Counted from the first letter of the stretch, positions 52,497 through 62,164 are shown. The stretch is DNA of 64,000 nucleotides from Sinobacterium caligoides (GCF_003752585.1 NZ_RKHR01000010.1:1-64000); one strand, 5' to 3'. Program-made: numbers and translations. The notes: generated from the sequence alone by a model not told the origin.

Positions 52497-52808
52497 ATGT
52501 ACGCAGTATTCGTAAGCGGTGGTAAGCAACACCGTGTAGTTGAGGGCGAGACCCTCAAGCTAGAGAAGATTGAGAAGTCTGTTGGTGACGTGATCGAATT
52601 CGATCAGGTGCTACTGGTTGGCGAAGGTGAAGGCGTTAAGATCGGTGCCCCTGTTGTTGAAGGCGCCAAGATTACCGCTGAGGTTGTTACTCAGGGTCGT
52701 CACAAAAAAGTGAAGATCATGAAGTTCAAGCGTCGTAAGCACCACATGAAGCAGATGGGTCACCGTCAGTGGTTCACCGAAGTTAAAATTACCGGTATTA
52801 ACGGCTAA
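52497..52808 (+). CDS. rplU: 50S ribosomal protein L21
   Basis: 103-aa 23S-binding protein ([19 protein letters not shown]...), with the basic C-terminal [26 protein letters not shown] precedes the ATG. First gene of rplU-rpmA. Confidence 0.97.
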   Translation: MYAVFVSGGKQHRVVEGETLKLEKIEKSVGDVIEFDQVLLVGEGEGVKIGAPVVEGAKITAEVVTQGRHKKVKIMKFKRRKHHMKQMGHRQWFTEVKITGING

Positions 52809-52819
52809 GGAGATAGAAG

Positions 52820-53077
52820 ATGGCTCACAAGAAAGCTGGTGGTAGTACTAGTAACGGTCGCGATTCCGAGAGTAAACGCTTAGGTGTTAAGCGCTACGGC
52901 GGCCAGAAAGTTCTAGCAGGTAACATCCTTATTCGTCAGCGTGGCACTAAGTTCCACGCCGGTGAAAACGTAGGTATCGGCAAAGATCACACCTTGTTCG
53001 CCAAGGCGGATGGTGTCGTTAAATTCGTAGTGAAGGGCCCTAAGAACCGTAAGTTTGTAACGATTGTTGCGGCTTAA
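52820..53077 (+). CDS. rpmA: 50S ribosomal protein L27
   Basis: 85-aa protein whose N-terminal tail ([19 protein letters not shown]) reaches the peptidyl transferase centre. Starts 11 bp after rplU and is followed by a terminator. Confidence 0.97.
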   Translation: MAHKKAGGSTSNGRDSESKRLGVKRYGGQKVLAGNILIRQRGTKFHAGENVGIGKDHTLFAKADGVVKFVVKGPKNRKFVTIVAA

Positions 53078-53100
53078 CTCTTAGTTCTCATAGCTACTAT

Positions 53101-53129
53101 AAAGCCCCGTCTATAGACGGGGCTTTTTT
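53101..53129 (+). terminator. Terminator after rpmA
   Basis: AAAGCCCCGTC (53101-53111) pairs with GACGGGGCTTT (53116-53126) around TATA, followed by T residues. It partly separates rplU-rpmA from obg. Confidence 0.93.
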
Positions 53130-53162
53130 GTTTTATAATAGTTGAATATTTACAACCCTTAG

Positions 53163-54392
<1,230 letters not shown>

Positions 54393-54426
54393 ATTTTATA
54401 TGTTCATTGATGGCTAGGGGTTTGAC

Positions 54427-55530
54427 GTGGCTGAGCGCTGGGTAATAAAAATAGGTAGTGCGCTATTGACGGCGAACGGTGCTGGTTTGGCGAGTGAGGC
54501 TATCGCTGACTGGGTGTCGCAGATTGCTGATCTGCGCCTTCGAGGTATCGAGGTGGTCTTGGTATCCTCCGGTGCGGTTGCCGAGGGCATGAGTCGGATG
54601 GGGTGGAGTAAGCGGCCCAAGCAGATGGCAGAGTTGCAGGCGGCGGCGGCTATTGGCCAGATGGGTTTGGTGCAAACCTATCAGGCAGAATTTGCTAGGT
54701 TTGATCTGCAAGCGGCCCAGATTCTTCTGGTGCATGACGATTTGTCGAATCGTAAACGTTATCTGAATGCGCAAGCGACGCTGAAGGCGCTGTTGATGAT
54801 GGGGGTGGTTCCTGTTGTTAACGAAAATGATACCGTCGTCACCGATGAAATACGCTTTGGTGATAATGATACCTTGGGGGCTTTGGTGGCTAACTTGGTC
54901 GAGGCTGATCGTCTAATTATTTTGACGGATCAGGAGGGTCTCTATGATGCGGATCCTCGTTTTAATCCCTCGGCTCAGTTGATTGCCCAGGCGGATGCTG
55001 AAGATGAGGCTCTGCTGGCCGTGGCGGGCGATAGTGGTGGCCACCTTGGTAGGGGTGGGATGTATACCAAGGTCAATGCGGCACGCCTAGCTGCGCGTTC
55101 TGGTGCTGACACAGTGATCGTGGGTGGTGCTATCGAGGCGGTGTTGACGCGTATTGCGGCAGGAGAGCTCTTGGGGACGACGCTGTGTGCGGCGCGAGAG
55201 CGGGTCGTTGCGCGTAAGCAGTGGCTGGCGGGTCATCTGCGTGTTGCAGGCTCGCTGCAGCTTGATGCTGGTGCGGTGCGGGTTCTGAAGGAGTCTGGCA
55301 GTAGCTTATTGCCTGTCGGTGTTGTCGGCGTAGAGGGTGTCTTTGATCGCGGCGAGGTTGTGATCTGTCGCGATGCCGATGGTTGCGAGGTGGCTAGAGG
55401 CTTGGTTAATTATTCGAGTGAGGAGGCTCAGCTGCTCTGCGGTGTCGCGAGTGATGCTATTAGGGAGGTGTTGGGTTATCGCGGTGACGATGAGTTGGTG
55501 CATCGAGACAATATGGTGTTGGCAATTTGA
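54427..55530 (+). CDS. proB: Glutamate 5-kinase
   Basis: First step of proline synthesis (glutamate to glutamyl-5-phosphate). 367 aa, as in E. coli. Amino-acid kinase domain 1-255 ([27 protein letters not shown]) and a C-terminal PUA domain about 275-355. GTG start at 54427 with GGGGTTTGAC upstream. The obg-proB order is common in gammaproteobacteria. Confidence 0.96.
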   Translation: MAERWVIKIGSALLTANGAGLASEAIADWVSQIADLRLRGIEVVLVSSGAVAEGMSRMGWSKRPKQMAELQAAAAIGQMGLVQTYQAEFARFDLQAAQILLVHDDLSNRKRYLNAQATLKALLMMGVVPVVNENDTVVTDEIRFGDNDTLGALVANLVEADRLIILTDQEGLYDADPRFNPSAQLIAQADAEDEALLAVAGDSGGHLGRGGMYTKVNAARLAARSGADTVIVGGAIEAVLTRIAAGELLGTTLCAARERVVARKQWLAGHLRVAGSLQLDAGAVRVLKESGSSLLPVGVVGVEGVFDRGEVVICRDADGCEVARGLVNYSSEEAQLLCGVASDAIREVLGYRGDDELVHRDNMVLAI

Positions 55531-55536
55531 GGCTAG

Positions 55537-55578
55537 CGCGCACAAAAAAGCCGGCGTAGGCCGGCTTTTTTGTGCGCG
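55537..55578. terminator. Long bidirectional terminator between proB and rpsT
   Basis: A perfect 19-bp stem (55537-55555 with 55560-55578), core AAAAAAGCCGGC/GCCGGCTTTTTT, loop GTAG. A and T tracts inside the stem let it end both proB and convergent rpsT. Confidence 0.95.
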
Positions 55579-55590
55579 TAAGAAGCGAGA

Positions 55591-55857
55591 TTAAGCGGCT
55601 AGGGCTTTAACCTTGCTGTTTAGGCGGCTCTTAATGCGTGCGGCTTTATTCTTGTGAATAATGCCTTTGTCGGCCATGCGGTCGATGACAGGTGCTGCTT
55701 CGTTGAGGGCAGTCTGTGCTGATTCATGGCTACCGCTGGCAATGGCTGCGATAACTTTCTTAATGTAAGTACGAACCATTGAGCGCAGGCTGGCGTTGTG
55801 GTTACGACGCGTTTCGGCCTGGCGAGCGCGTTTTTTTGCTTGTGGAGAGTTAGCCAC
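55591..55857 (-). CDS. rpsT: 30S ribosomal protein S20
   Basis: 88-aa helical 16S-binding protein ([23 protein letters not shown]...). The start is GTG (55857) with TAGGAGCAAT upstream; a non-ATG start also occurs in E. coli rpsT (UUG), where S20 autoregulates. It has its own strong promoter. murJ, which commonly lies beyond rpsT, is not here. Confidence 0.97.
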   Translation of the reverse strand: MANSPQAKKRARQAETRRNHNASLRSMVRTYIKKVIAAIASGSHESAQTALNEAAPVIDRMADKGIIHKNKAARIKSRLNSKVKALAA

Positions 55858-55897
55858 CGTATTGCTCCTAAATTGGGTGAATAAATAAAGACGCCGG

Positions 55898-55926
55898 ATT
55901 ATTCACTGCCAGAGGGCGTCTGTCAA
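55898..55926 (-). promoter_or_regulatory. rpsT promoter
   Basis: On the minus strand a consensus TTGACA (55921-55926) and AATAAT (55898-55903) are 17 bp apart. An inverted repeat AGACGCC/GGCGTCT (55889-55895 with 55915-55921) brackets the spacer and -10. Confidence 0.8.
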
Positions 55927-56214
55927 TAGATTTTGGTGAAAACACTGGCCTTGGTTAGACGTTTTAATGTTGTGTGGTGCTTTTGGGAGTGGGCTGGGTT
56001 GTTGAGAAGAGGGGGTGTGCGGAGTGCTTCGCTGCTGTTACCTCTACGCGTATCCTTGTCACAGGTATGCCAGGGCTTTATGAGGGGGCGTAAAGGTTGC
56101 TCCACCCTCATGTCTATAGGTGTCCGCCACAGGCTTTCAGGGGTTAGAATACGGCAGGAGTTATGCTTTAATCGTATATCGAAGAGAGCAAAGTAATAAT
56201 TTATAGAGCGATAT
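55927..56214. other. Non-coding stretch upstream of the TetR gene
   Basis: About 290 bp beyond the rpsT promoter with no gene I can support; an ORF at 55933-56196 has a composition unlike a protein and no family. The inverted repeat TATATCG (56175-56181) and CGATATA (56209-56215), 27 bp apart, overlaps the tetR start and is a candidate operator. Confidence 0.4.
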
Positions 56215-56832
56215 ATGAAGCCAACCGCAGTGCGCATTCTAGATGCGGCAGAGAATCTTTTTGCTGCCAAGGGATATCAGGCTACTTCACTGGGCGAGGT
56301 AGCCGATGCGGTGGGCATTCGTTCGCCTAGCCTATACAACCACTTTAAGAATAAAGAGGCCCTCTACAATGCGGTCCTCGATCGTTTGTTGTTGCTGTTT
56401 AATGCGCCGTTAGAGGAGTTGTTAGGAACAGAGGTAACGCAGCAGAGTGTTTTGCAGTGGCAGAGTAACCTGGTGCGATTGCATACGGGGAACCCTAATC
56501 TATCGCGTCTGCTGCAGCATGCGGCACTCTCGGGCGGGCCGCAGGTGCAAGATACACTTGCCAAGTTGTTTCAGCCATTGTTTAGCTACAGTAATGGTGT
56601 TTCTACGGCCTTGGCGCCGGTGATGGAGGGGCATGCTGAGCTGCTGCCATGGATCGTGATGGCGTTTAATAATATCGTGATGTCTTATGTCACTATGGCA
56701 CCTATGTATAAAGATATGTTGGGTGTTGACCCTTTCTCTGATGAGGCGATTGAGCGACAAATCAAGACTATTGGATTGTTGACGGAGGCATACCTAGAGG
56801 CGGGGATGCGTAAGGGTGGCAGTGATCAATAG
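56215..56832 (+). CDS. TetR/AcrR-family transcriptional regulator
   Basis: 205 aa. The N-terminal HTH (residues about 5-52: ILDAAENLFAAKGYQATSLGEVADAVGIRSPSLYNHFKNKEALYNAV, shown here only by its ends ILDAAENLF and SLYNHFKNKEAL) is classic TetR. The C-terminal ligand-binding domain has no recognised ligand. Its stop codon overlaps the start of a tyrosine phosphatase gene, so the two are co-transcribed and probably functionally linked. It may repress its own operon. Confidence 0.9.
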   Translation: MKPTAVRILDAAENLFAAKGYQATSLGEVADAVGIRSPSLYNHFKNKEALYNAVLDRLLLLFNAPLEELLGTEVTQQSVLQWQSNLVRLHTGNPNLSRLLQHAALSGGPQVQDTLAKLFQPLFSYSNGVSTALAPVMEGHAELLPWIVMAFNNIVMSYVTMAPMYKDMLGVDPFSDEAIERQIKTIGLLTEAYLEAGMRKGGSDQ

Positions 56833-57838
56833 TACTACCGCTAGCGAACTTATCGTCCGCAATCTGCGGGTAACCGCTGAAGGAGGGGGAGGCTATCGAT
56901 TAGATTGGTCGCTGCTGCCATGGCTCTCTGTTGCTCGGGTCTCGGTTGAGTCACCTATCGCGGCGGCATCGATCAGCCTGCAGGTGACGGAGGCAAAGGT
57001 GCGCTTTGTGAGTGAGGTGGTGCATCCGATCTTTATTGTCACAACGACGCAAGGGGGAAGCTATCGTCTGGCCGAGCGGCGAATTGCCTTAGAGGGGTGC
57101 CCCAATTTTCGCGACTTTGGCGGTTATATCAATCGTCAGGGGCGGCAGGTGCGCTGGGGCTGCCTGTATCGTTCGGGGCGCTTGTCGGCCTTGACGCCAG
57201 CTGATCTGCGGCACTTTGAGTCTTTGGGTATTGGTTTGGTTTGTGACTTTCGCCAGCTGGCGGAGGTGGAGGCATCGCCATCGGTATTGCCTGAGGGTGA
57301 ACTTGAGTGCGCCGATCTATCGATTGATCCAGGTAACTTGATGGGCTTCTTTGCCCGAGTGATGGACGGTGCGGTAGATGAGGTGGGGGTCGGTGAGTTT
57401 ATGTGTGGTATCAACGATGAGTTGGTCCTTGAGCATTCAAGTCGCTATCGACAGATGTTTGAGTGCCTTTTGTCGACGGCTCGGCGGCCGGCGCTGGTGC
57501 ATTGTACCGCGGGCAAAGATAGGACGGGTTTCGCCGCCAAGTTGTTGCTCTCTGCCTTGGGCGTCGAGCGGGAGACGATCATGCATGATTATTTATTGAC
57601 GAATGACTATCTGCCCATTGATCAGGAGATAGCCTCGGTGTTGGCGCACTATGGTGAGCACATTGATCCAGCCTTGTTGCGACCAATGCTCGAGGTTAGG
57701 ACTTCATATTTACAGAGCGCCTTCGCCGCCATTGATAAGCACTTCGGCTCTGTTAGTTGCTATCTCACTGAGCGGATTGGGTTGACTCAATCAGACTTGA
57801 ACGAGTTGCAGGCAAGATATTTATACGCAGAAGGTTGA
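56822..57838 (+). CDS. Tyrosine/serine phosphatase family protein
   Basis: About 338 aa. The P-loop signature HCTAGKDRTG carries the nucleophile Cys-228 and Arg-234 (CX5R), as in the bacterial tyrosine phosphatases of the Y_phosphatase3 group. NFRDFGGY and LYRSGRLSALTPADLRHFESL are family marks; the first 85 residues form a separate beta-rich domain. The GTG at 56822 has AAGGG upstream; GTG at 56816 is the alternative. Overlaps tetR by 11 bp. No signal peptide, so cytoplasmic. Related proteins act on phosphotyrosine or phosphoinositides; the substrate here is unknown. Confidence 0.85.
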   Translation: MINSTTASELIVRNLRVTAEGGGGYRLDWSLLPWLSVARVSVESPIAAASISLQVTEAKVRFVSEVVHPIFIVTTTQGGSYRLAERRIALEGCPNFRDFGGYINRQGRQVRWGCLYRSGRLSALTPADLRHFESLGIGLVCDFRQLAEVEASPSVLPEGELECADLSIDPGNLMGFFARVMDGAVDEVGVGEFMCGINDELVLEHSSRYRQMFECLLSTARRPALVHCTAGKDRTGFAAKLLLSALGVERETIMHDYLLTNDYLPIDQEIASVLAHYGEHIDPALLRPMLEVRTSYLQSAFAAIDKHFGSVSCYLTERIGLTQSDLNELQARYLYAEG

Positions 57839-57899
57839 TGATTGTTAAGTGAGCTAAATGAAGTCTCTATCTAGGGTGGCTGCTAGATAGAGTTGCTGG

Positions 57900-58169
57900 C
57901 TACTGGAGCTTACAGGCGGCTTTTGCTGCCTTCATCTGTCTCTTGTGGCAGTTTTCCTGCGAGCCCTGTCCTACGCACCATTTTTTGCGGTTATCCCAGG
58001 CTGTTAGTGGTTGGCGTTTACCGTTCGAGCATTTAACAACATAGTTAGAATATTCGACTTGCTCAGAGGTGCTGTTCTTGGACTCGAAGGCGATACTGGT
58101 AGGCTTGGCGGCAAAGGCGCCAGTGGAAATGAGGGCGCTGATGGCGACCGAGAGAAGGATTTTGTACAT
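57900..58169 (-). CDS. Small secreted protein with four cysteines
   Basis: 89 aa with a clear signal peptide (MYKILLSVAISALISTGAFA, cleavage before AKP). The mature part of about 69 residues is basic and has four Cys (VKCSNG, KWCVGQ, ENCHKR, AACKLQ) that could form two disulfides in the periplasm. I do not recognise a named family. The gene follows the DUF4136 lipoprotein on the same strand with 158 bp between them. Confidence 0.75.
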   Translation of the reverse strand: MYKILLSVAISALISTGAFAAKPTSIAFESKNSTSEQVEYSNYVVKCSNGKRQPLTAWDNRKKWCVGQGSQENCHKRQMKAAKAACKLQ

Positions 58170-58327
58170 AGCTTGTGATTCCTAACGATGTTTATTGCAG
58201 AGTATTTTATCGTTTTATTATTGCCTAGTCAGGCCGTGGCGGCTTATGGGCTGTATTGTCTCTGCTTATGTGTTGTTGGTAGGCAGTAGGCGGGTGCGTG
58301 ACCCGCCGTTCGCTGATGGGGCTACTG

Positions 58328-58903
58328 CTATGATTTGGGAGGGAATTGCGCGAGTATTTTATCGACGACTTCGCGCAGCGCTTCGCGTCGCTCTTCGGGG
58401 CTGGCATCCTTGTCGAGTCGTCCATCGGCGGTGCCGCGCCAGATCAGTTGGTTCGACTTAGGGTCAATGAAGTCAATCATTAGGGTCCCTTGCTTGTAGT
58501 TGCTAACGGTGGTCTGAGTGCTGCCGGTAGCAATGCCGTAGTTGTTGCCGTAGTAGCCGTAGCGCCAATTGGGGGCGTAGCCGCTATAGGTGTTGTAAGT
58601 GTTGATGTCTGTGCGGTCTTCCGTGAGTACGCCATAACTAACGAAAATGTCGGGGTTACTGTTGCTGTTGCTGAGCCCTTTTAATATGAGGCTTTTTGTA
58701 ACGTAGTCACGGATGCGGTGGTCAAAGATGTCGCCGCCTAAATAGTTGAGGCTGGCCTGGTCGGTGGGTTGTTGGTGCCACTTGAAGCTTTTGACCTGGC
58801 TAAAGTCATAATCTTCGGTGTAGTCCGAATTGACGCTGTAAGATGAGCAGGCGGTGACGGCGAGAATGAGTGCGGTGCTGAAGAGTAGTTTAAGGGTGTG
58901 CAT
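58328..58903 (-). CDS. DUF4136 lipoprotein
   Basis: 191 aa. The N-terminus MHTLKLLFSTALILAVTACSS is a lipoprotein signal with lipobox AVTAC (Cys-19), predicting lipidation and outer-membrane anchoring. The body (YDFSQVKSFKWHQ... LMIDFIDPKSNQLIWRGTADGRL... LREVVDKILAQFPPK) is a DUF4136 domain, with a Tyr/Gly/Asn-rich insert (GYAPNWRYGYYGNNYG). The ATG at 58903 follows TTGGAG; a start ten codons earlier would spoil the signal. Function unknown. Confidence 0.88.
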   Translation of the reverse strand: MHTLKLLFSTALILAVTACSSYSVNSDYTEDYDFSQVKSFKWHQQPTDQASLNYLGGDIFDHRIRDYVTKSLILKGLSNSNSNPDIFVSYGVLTEDRTDINTYNTYSGYAPNWRYGYYGNNYGIATGSTQTTVSNYKQGTLMIDFIDPKSNQLIWRGTADGRLDKDASPEERREALREVVDKILAQFPPKS

Positions 58904-59032
58904 GGTGGCTCCAATAGCTAACTTTTCTTTCACATTAGCACAGGGGCTTGGGCACGACTATAGTGGCTTGTAACGAAGAGGGCGGGGGAGGTTGTAATGA
59001 GCAGGGCAGGCAATAAAAATTATTATAACGAA

Positions 59033-59061
59033 AAAAGCCGACCTGTTGAGGGTCGGCTTTT
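59033..59061 (-). terminator. Terminator of the initiator tRNA gene
   Basis: On the minus strand AAAAGCCGACC pairs with GGTCGGCTTTT (59033-59043 with 59051-59061), followed by two more T residues, seven bases after the tRNA end. Confidence 0.92.
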
Positions 59062-59068
59062 AAAAATA

Positions 59069-59145
59069 TGGTAGCGGGGGTAGGATTTGAACCTACGGCC
59101 TTCGGGTTATGAGCCCGACGAGCTACCTAACTGCTCCACCCCGCA
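59069..59145 (-). tRNA. Initiator tRNA-fMet(CAT)
   Basis: 77 nt with encoded CCA. The three G-C pairs in the anticodon stem (GGG-CTCATAA-CCC) and an unpaired first base mark the initiator. The 1-72 positions are U and U, rather than the C-A mismatch of E. coli. Anticodon CAT corresponds to 59109-59111. Single-gene unit with its own promoter and terminator. Confidence 0.95.
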
Positions 59146-59182
59146 TCAATCTGTAGACGTGTTCTGCTGTCTACGGGGGCGC

Positions 59183-59210
59183 ATTCTACTCATATAAAGC
59201 GAGCCGTCAA
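59183..59210 (-). promoter_or_regulatory. Initiator tRNA promoter
   Basis: On the minus strand TTGACG (59205-59210) and TAGAAT (59183-59188) are 16 bp apart, followed by a GCGCCCCC discriminator typical of growth-rate-controlled stable RNA promoters. Confidence 0.8.
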
Positions 59211-59223
59211 CACTATTCTGCGA

Positions 59224-60306
59224 TTAATTGTTATTTGTTGCTTGTGCGATGAATGCGTCAGCAGCAGATGCCAGTGCCGGCGAGCGTTGCTCTGTCAGTA
59301 AGCAGTGAATTAGTGTCGGCTTGAGTGTGTTGAGGCTGAGGAGCTCGGCCACTAACTGGCTGAATGCATGGGAAGCTGAAGGGCTAGCGGCTAGCTGCTC
59401 GAGAAACAGGCTGCAGACTAGCTTGTCGACGAGCAGTAGGTGGAAGCGACTGCTGAGTGTTGCCAGCAACTCAAGTTGCTGGCCGTGCGGGCTTTGTAGC
59501 AGCTCGATAACGAGCTGACGTAGTTGCGCTAAATCGGTGCTCTGGCTCAGCCCACGCAATAGGCTGGGGAGCAGGGGGGCGTCGTCGCCGGTTTGTTGTA
59601 GGTAGTCTTTAAGTCGCTGCTCAATTAACTTGCTCAGCTGGCTGTCAATTGTTCTATTTTCAAAGCCCTGGCAGAGGGCGGCGAGTACGGGCAGTGGTAG
59701 CTGCGGGAGTGATTGCTCGAGGAGGCTGTGATGTTCTTGCAGGCGTGCTGCAATGTCGGCAAGCCCGGCGAGCTCCAAATGCTGCCAGTTGTCACCCTCG
59801 TTAGCGCCTAGGCTGTGTTGTAGGTAATCTAGGGCAGCGGCTTGATGAGCGCTAGGAGGCAGGCAGAGGTCTGCTCGTAGGATGGCGTGCAGCTGGCAGA
59901 GTCGCTCTTCAGGCGGAGTGAACACAAAAGGATTATCTGCCAGCAGGTCGACGGACTCGCCGTTCTGCTGCAGCTGCTCCATCTGCCGGCCGAGCCGGTG
60001 CAGGATGGCGCCGATGAAGAGGTCACGACTGCCGACGTCTAGCATCGAAAACTCGTCGAGAGGGAGGCGGATAAACCACAGCATGGGGTTACTCTGCATT
60101 TCCACTGTGCCATCCTGAATCACCATAGCTAGGCATGCATGACGTAGGTAGGGTTGTGGGTAGGGGCGCTGTAAATCCTCGAAGCTCTGCCATACTGCAT
60201 CAGGGAGTTGTTGAATGCGACGGCCAAAGTCGTAGCAGGTTAATTGCAAGCCAAGGCGTTGCAATAAGGCGTGCAAGGTTTGTGGTGGCTGTTGATCGTG
60301 ATTCAT
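59224..60306 (-). CDS. DUF3549 family protein
   Basis: 360 aa, Leu/Gln-rich and helical, cytoplasmic by lack of any signal or membrane segment. Near the N-terminus, LQLTCYDFGRRIQQLPDAVW and PYPQPYLRHACLAMV match the gammaproteobacterial DUF3549 family; the C-terminal half looks like HEAT-type helical repeats. The ATG at 60306 (MNHDQQPPQ) is chosen; a further-upstream start would overlap ychJ. It is 11 bp downstream of ychJ and shares its transcript. Function unknown. Confidence 0.85.
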   Translation of the reverse strand: MNHDQQPPQTLHALLQRLGLQLTCYDFGRRIQQLPDAVWQSFEDLQRPYPQPYLRHACLAMVIQDGTVEMQSNPMLWFIRLPLDEFSMLDVGSRDLFIGAILHRLGRQMEQLQQNGESVDLLADNPFVFTPPEERLCQLHAILRADLCLPPSAHQAAALDYLQHSLGANEGDNWQHLELAGLADIAARLQEHHSLLEQSLPQLPLPVLAALCQGFENRTIDSQLSKLIEQRLKDYLQQTGDDAPLLPSLLRGLSQSTDLAQLRQLVIELLQSPHGQQLELLATLSSRFHLLLVDKLVCSLFLEQLAASPSASHAFSQLVAELLSLNTLKPTLIHCLLTEQRSPALASAADAFIAQATNNN

Positions 60307-60317
60307 AGTAGGGGCTC

Positions 60318-60833
60318 TTAAAGACAACACTTCTTGTATTTTTTGCCACTTCGGCAAGGGCAGGGTTGATTGCGTTCTAGCGGGGTATCAGGGCGGTCCT
60401 CGCCGCTGACAAAATACCATTGAGAAGACTGTTCAGTGTCTTCTAGCTGGAACCTTGAGTATTCGCGATGCTGCCGTATTACAGGCGGCGTGTTGTCTGT
60501 CGTTGGATTGTTGGAGTGATAAAAGGCGACAAAATCGACATGGCCTAACTTGGCAGAGGACATTGACGAGCTGATAATGCGTAGGCTCAGCCACTCGATA
60601 TCATCGAGCCATTGTTGTAGCTCGTTAGCGTGGTAGAGCGCTTGAGTTGACAGGTGTGTCGTCGCCAGTAAGAAATCGATGTCTTGGCGGCAACAGGCGC
60701 TGTATCGAGCGCGCATTAGCTGCTCCGGGTTGTCGGCGTAGCGGCTGCCTGAGTGTATCGGCTGGCAGCAGAGAGCATAGCTGTCACCGCCGCAGTAGCA
60801 TGGGGAGCTGGTGGGGCTCATAGTGTTGTTCAT
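60318..60833 (-). CDS. ychJ: YchJ-like protein with two SEC-C motifs
   Basis: 171 aa. An N-terminal SEC-C motif (PCYCGGDSYALCC) and a C-terminal one (NQPCPCRSGKKYKKCC) flank the conserved central domain (LMRARYSA, WLDDIEWLSLRI, VDFVAFY, REYSRF), the layout of YchJ (UPF0225). SEC-C motifs bind zinc. Family function is not established. Divergent from the acyltransferase gene. Confidence 0.9.
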   Translation of the reverse strand: MNNTMSPTSSPCYCGGDSYALCCQPIHSGSRYADNPEQLMRARYSACCRQDIDFLLATTHLSTQALYHANELQQWLDDIEWLSLRIISSSMSSAKLGHVDFVAFYHSNNPTTDNTPPVIRQHREYSRFQLEDTEQSSQWYFVSGEDRPDTPLERNQPCPCRSGKKYKKCCL

Positions 60834-60956
60834 AATTGATCGTCGACATTCATGTTTGGCTACTGGGCATTGCTGTTTGACTACTAGTAGGTGAAAAATT
60901 CAGCAAATTCGGGTATGGTTCGCCCATTTTAAGCAATTGTGGCAGTGAAGGAAAAT

Positions 60957-62105
60957 ATGGACAAGTTTAAAGATATCCGCCCCTATCGTGACGACGAGGT
61001 TCGCGAGGTGTTGGAGGGATTGTTTGGCAATGATGAGTTACTCAGTGCTATTGCTAAGCTGCGTTTCCCCAAGGCGGCGGATCACTTTGGCTGGCTGATT
61101 AAGCCGGTACTGCGGCAGCTGCTGCGTTACCAGCTGCGCGGTGTGAACGATGTAGAGAGCTTCCAGCTGGTAGTGAAGAAGTACATGGAGCATATGATCA
61201 GCTCCACCACGAGCGCGTTCACTGTTTCCGGCCTGCAAAACCTGGACCCAACAAAACGTTACTGCTTTTTGAGTAATCACCGTGATATTGCTTTAGATCC
61301 AGCCTTTGTTAGCTTCGCGCTGTGGACGGAGGACTCTCCTACTACACGTATCGCCATCGGAGATAACCTGTTAACGAAAGACTACGTGTCTGCGTTGATG
61401 CGCTTGAATAAGAGCTTCATTGTCAATCGCTCAGAGAAGGCGCCGCGAAAGATGCTGGCAGCGCTCAAGCAGTTGTCGGCTTATATTCACCACTCTATCG
61501 TGGTGGAACACTGTAATATCTGGATCGCGCACCGCGAGGGGCGGGCGAAGAATGGCTGGGATGCGACTGAGCCGGCGATTATTAAAATGTTGACCATCAA
61601 TCACAATCGTAAAACCGAGAGTTTTAGTGATGCGGTGAGAGAGCTGAACATCGTGCCTGTTTCTATCTCCTATGAGCTAGATCCTCTGGACGCGGCGAAG
61701 GCCAACGAGCTCTATACCGTGGATCAGCACGGCGCCTATGAGAAGGGCGAACAAGAGGATATCGAGAGCATTGCGGCGGGTATTGCCGGTCAGAAAGGCG
61801 CCGTACACGTTGCTTTTGGAGAGGTGCTGCGTGGCGAATACGGTGGCGCAGAGCGGGTAGCGGAAGAGATCGACCGACAGATCGTCGACCTCTATGTGAT
61901 ACATGAGAGCAACGCTTTAGCCTACAAGATGTTGCACGGCAACTATCCGCCGATCAATTTTGATAGTGCGGGGGTGTCGTTTACCAAGGAGCAGATGCTG
62001 GAAAAAGAGCCAGCCTTTGTCGCGCGTATGATGGCGATTCCAGAGGCGCAGCGCGACTACGCTCTAAAGATGTATTCCTACTGCCTCGAAAGACAGCTGA
62101 AATAG
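60957..62105 (+). CDS. PlsC-like glycerophospholipid acyltransferase
   Basis: 382 aa. Related to 1-acylglycerol-3-phosphate acyltransferases. Block I reads SNHRDIALDPAF, in which His and Asp are separated by five rather than four residues; block III-like AHREGRAKNG and LNIVPVSISYEYD-like VPVSISYELDP are present. No obvious signal peptide or membrane helices, so it is peripheral or cytosolic. The ATG at 60957 follows AAGGAA; GTG at 60939 is an alternative. Substrate is unknown; a role in membrane lipid synthesis is inferred from the family. Confidence 0.82.
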   Translation: MDKFKDIRPYRDDEVREVLEGLFGNDELLSAIAKLRFPKAADHFGWLIKPVLRQLLRYQLRGVNDVESFQLVVKKYMEHMISSTTSAFTVSGLQNLDPTKRYCFLSNHRDIALDPAFVSFALWTEDSPTTRIAIGDNLLTKDYVSALMRLNKSFIVNRSEKAPRKMLAALKQLSAYIHHSIVVEHCNIWIAHREGRAKNGWDATEPAIIKMLTINHNRKTESFSDAVRELNIVPVSISYELDPLDAAKANELYTVDQHGAYEKGEQEDIESIAAGIAGQKGAVHVAFGEVLRGEYGGAERVAEEIDRQIVDLYVIHESNALAYKMLHGNYPPINFDSAGVSFTKEQMLEKEPAFVARMMAIPEAQRDYALKMYSYCLERQLK

Positions 62106-62121
62106 AAGAGCGTAGGGTAAG

Positions 62122-62144
62122 GCAGGGGCAGTGGAAGCCCCTGC
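62122..62144. terminator. Hairpin between the acyltransferase and DUF349 genes
   Basis: GCAGGGGC (62122-62129) pairs perfectly with GCCCCTGC (62137-62144) around AGTGGAA. No T run; it lies between two convergent genes. Confidence 0.55.
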
Positions 62145-62164
62145 GAGCAGAGCAGATAAGCTCC

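Noticed and set aside
55933-56196. An 87-codon ORF upstream of the TetR gene
   Set aside because: No ribosome-binding site, no recognisable family and odd composition; likely chance.
58195-58461. An 88-codon plus-strand ORF
   Set aside because: It is antisense to the DUF4136 lipoprotein gene over much of its length and has no family resemblance.
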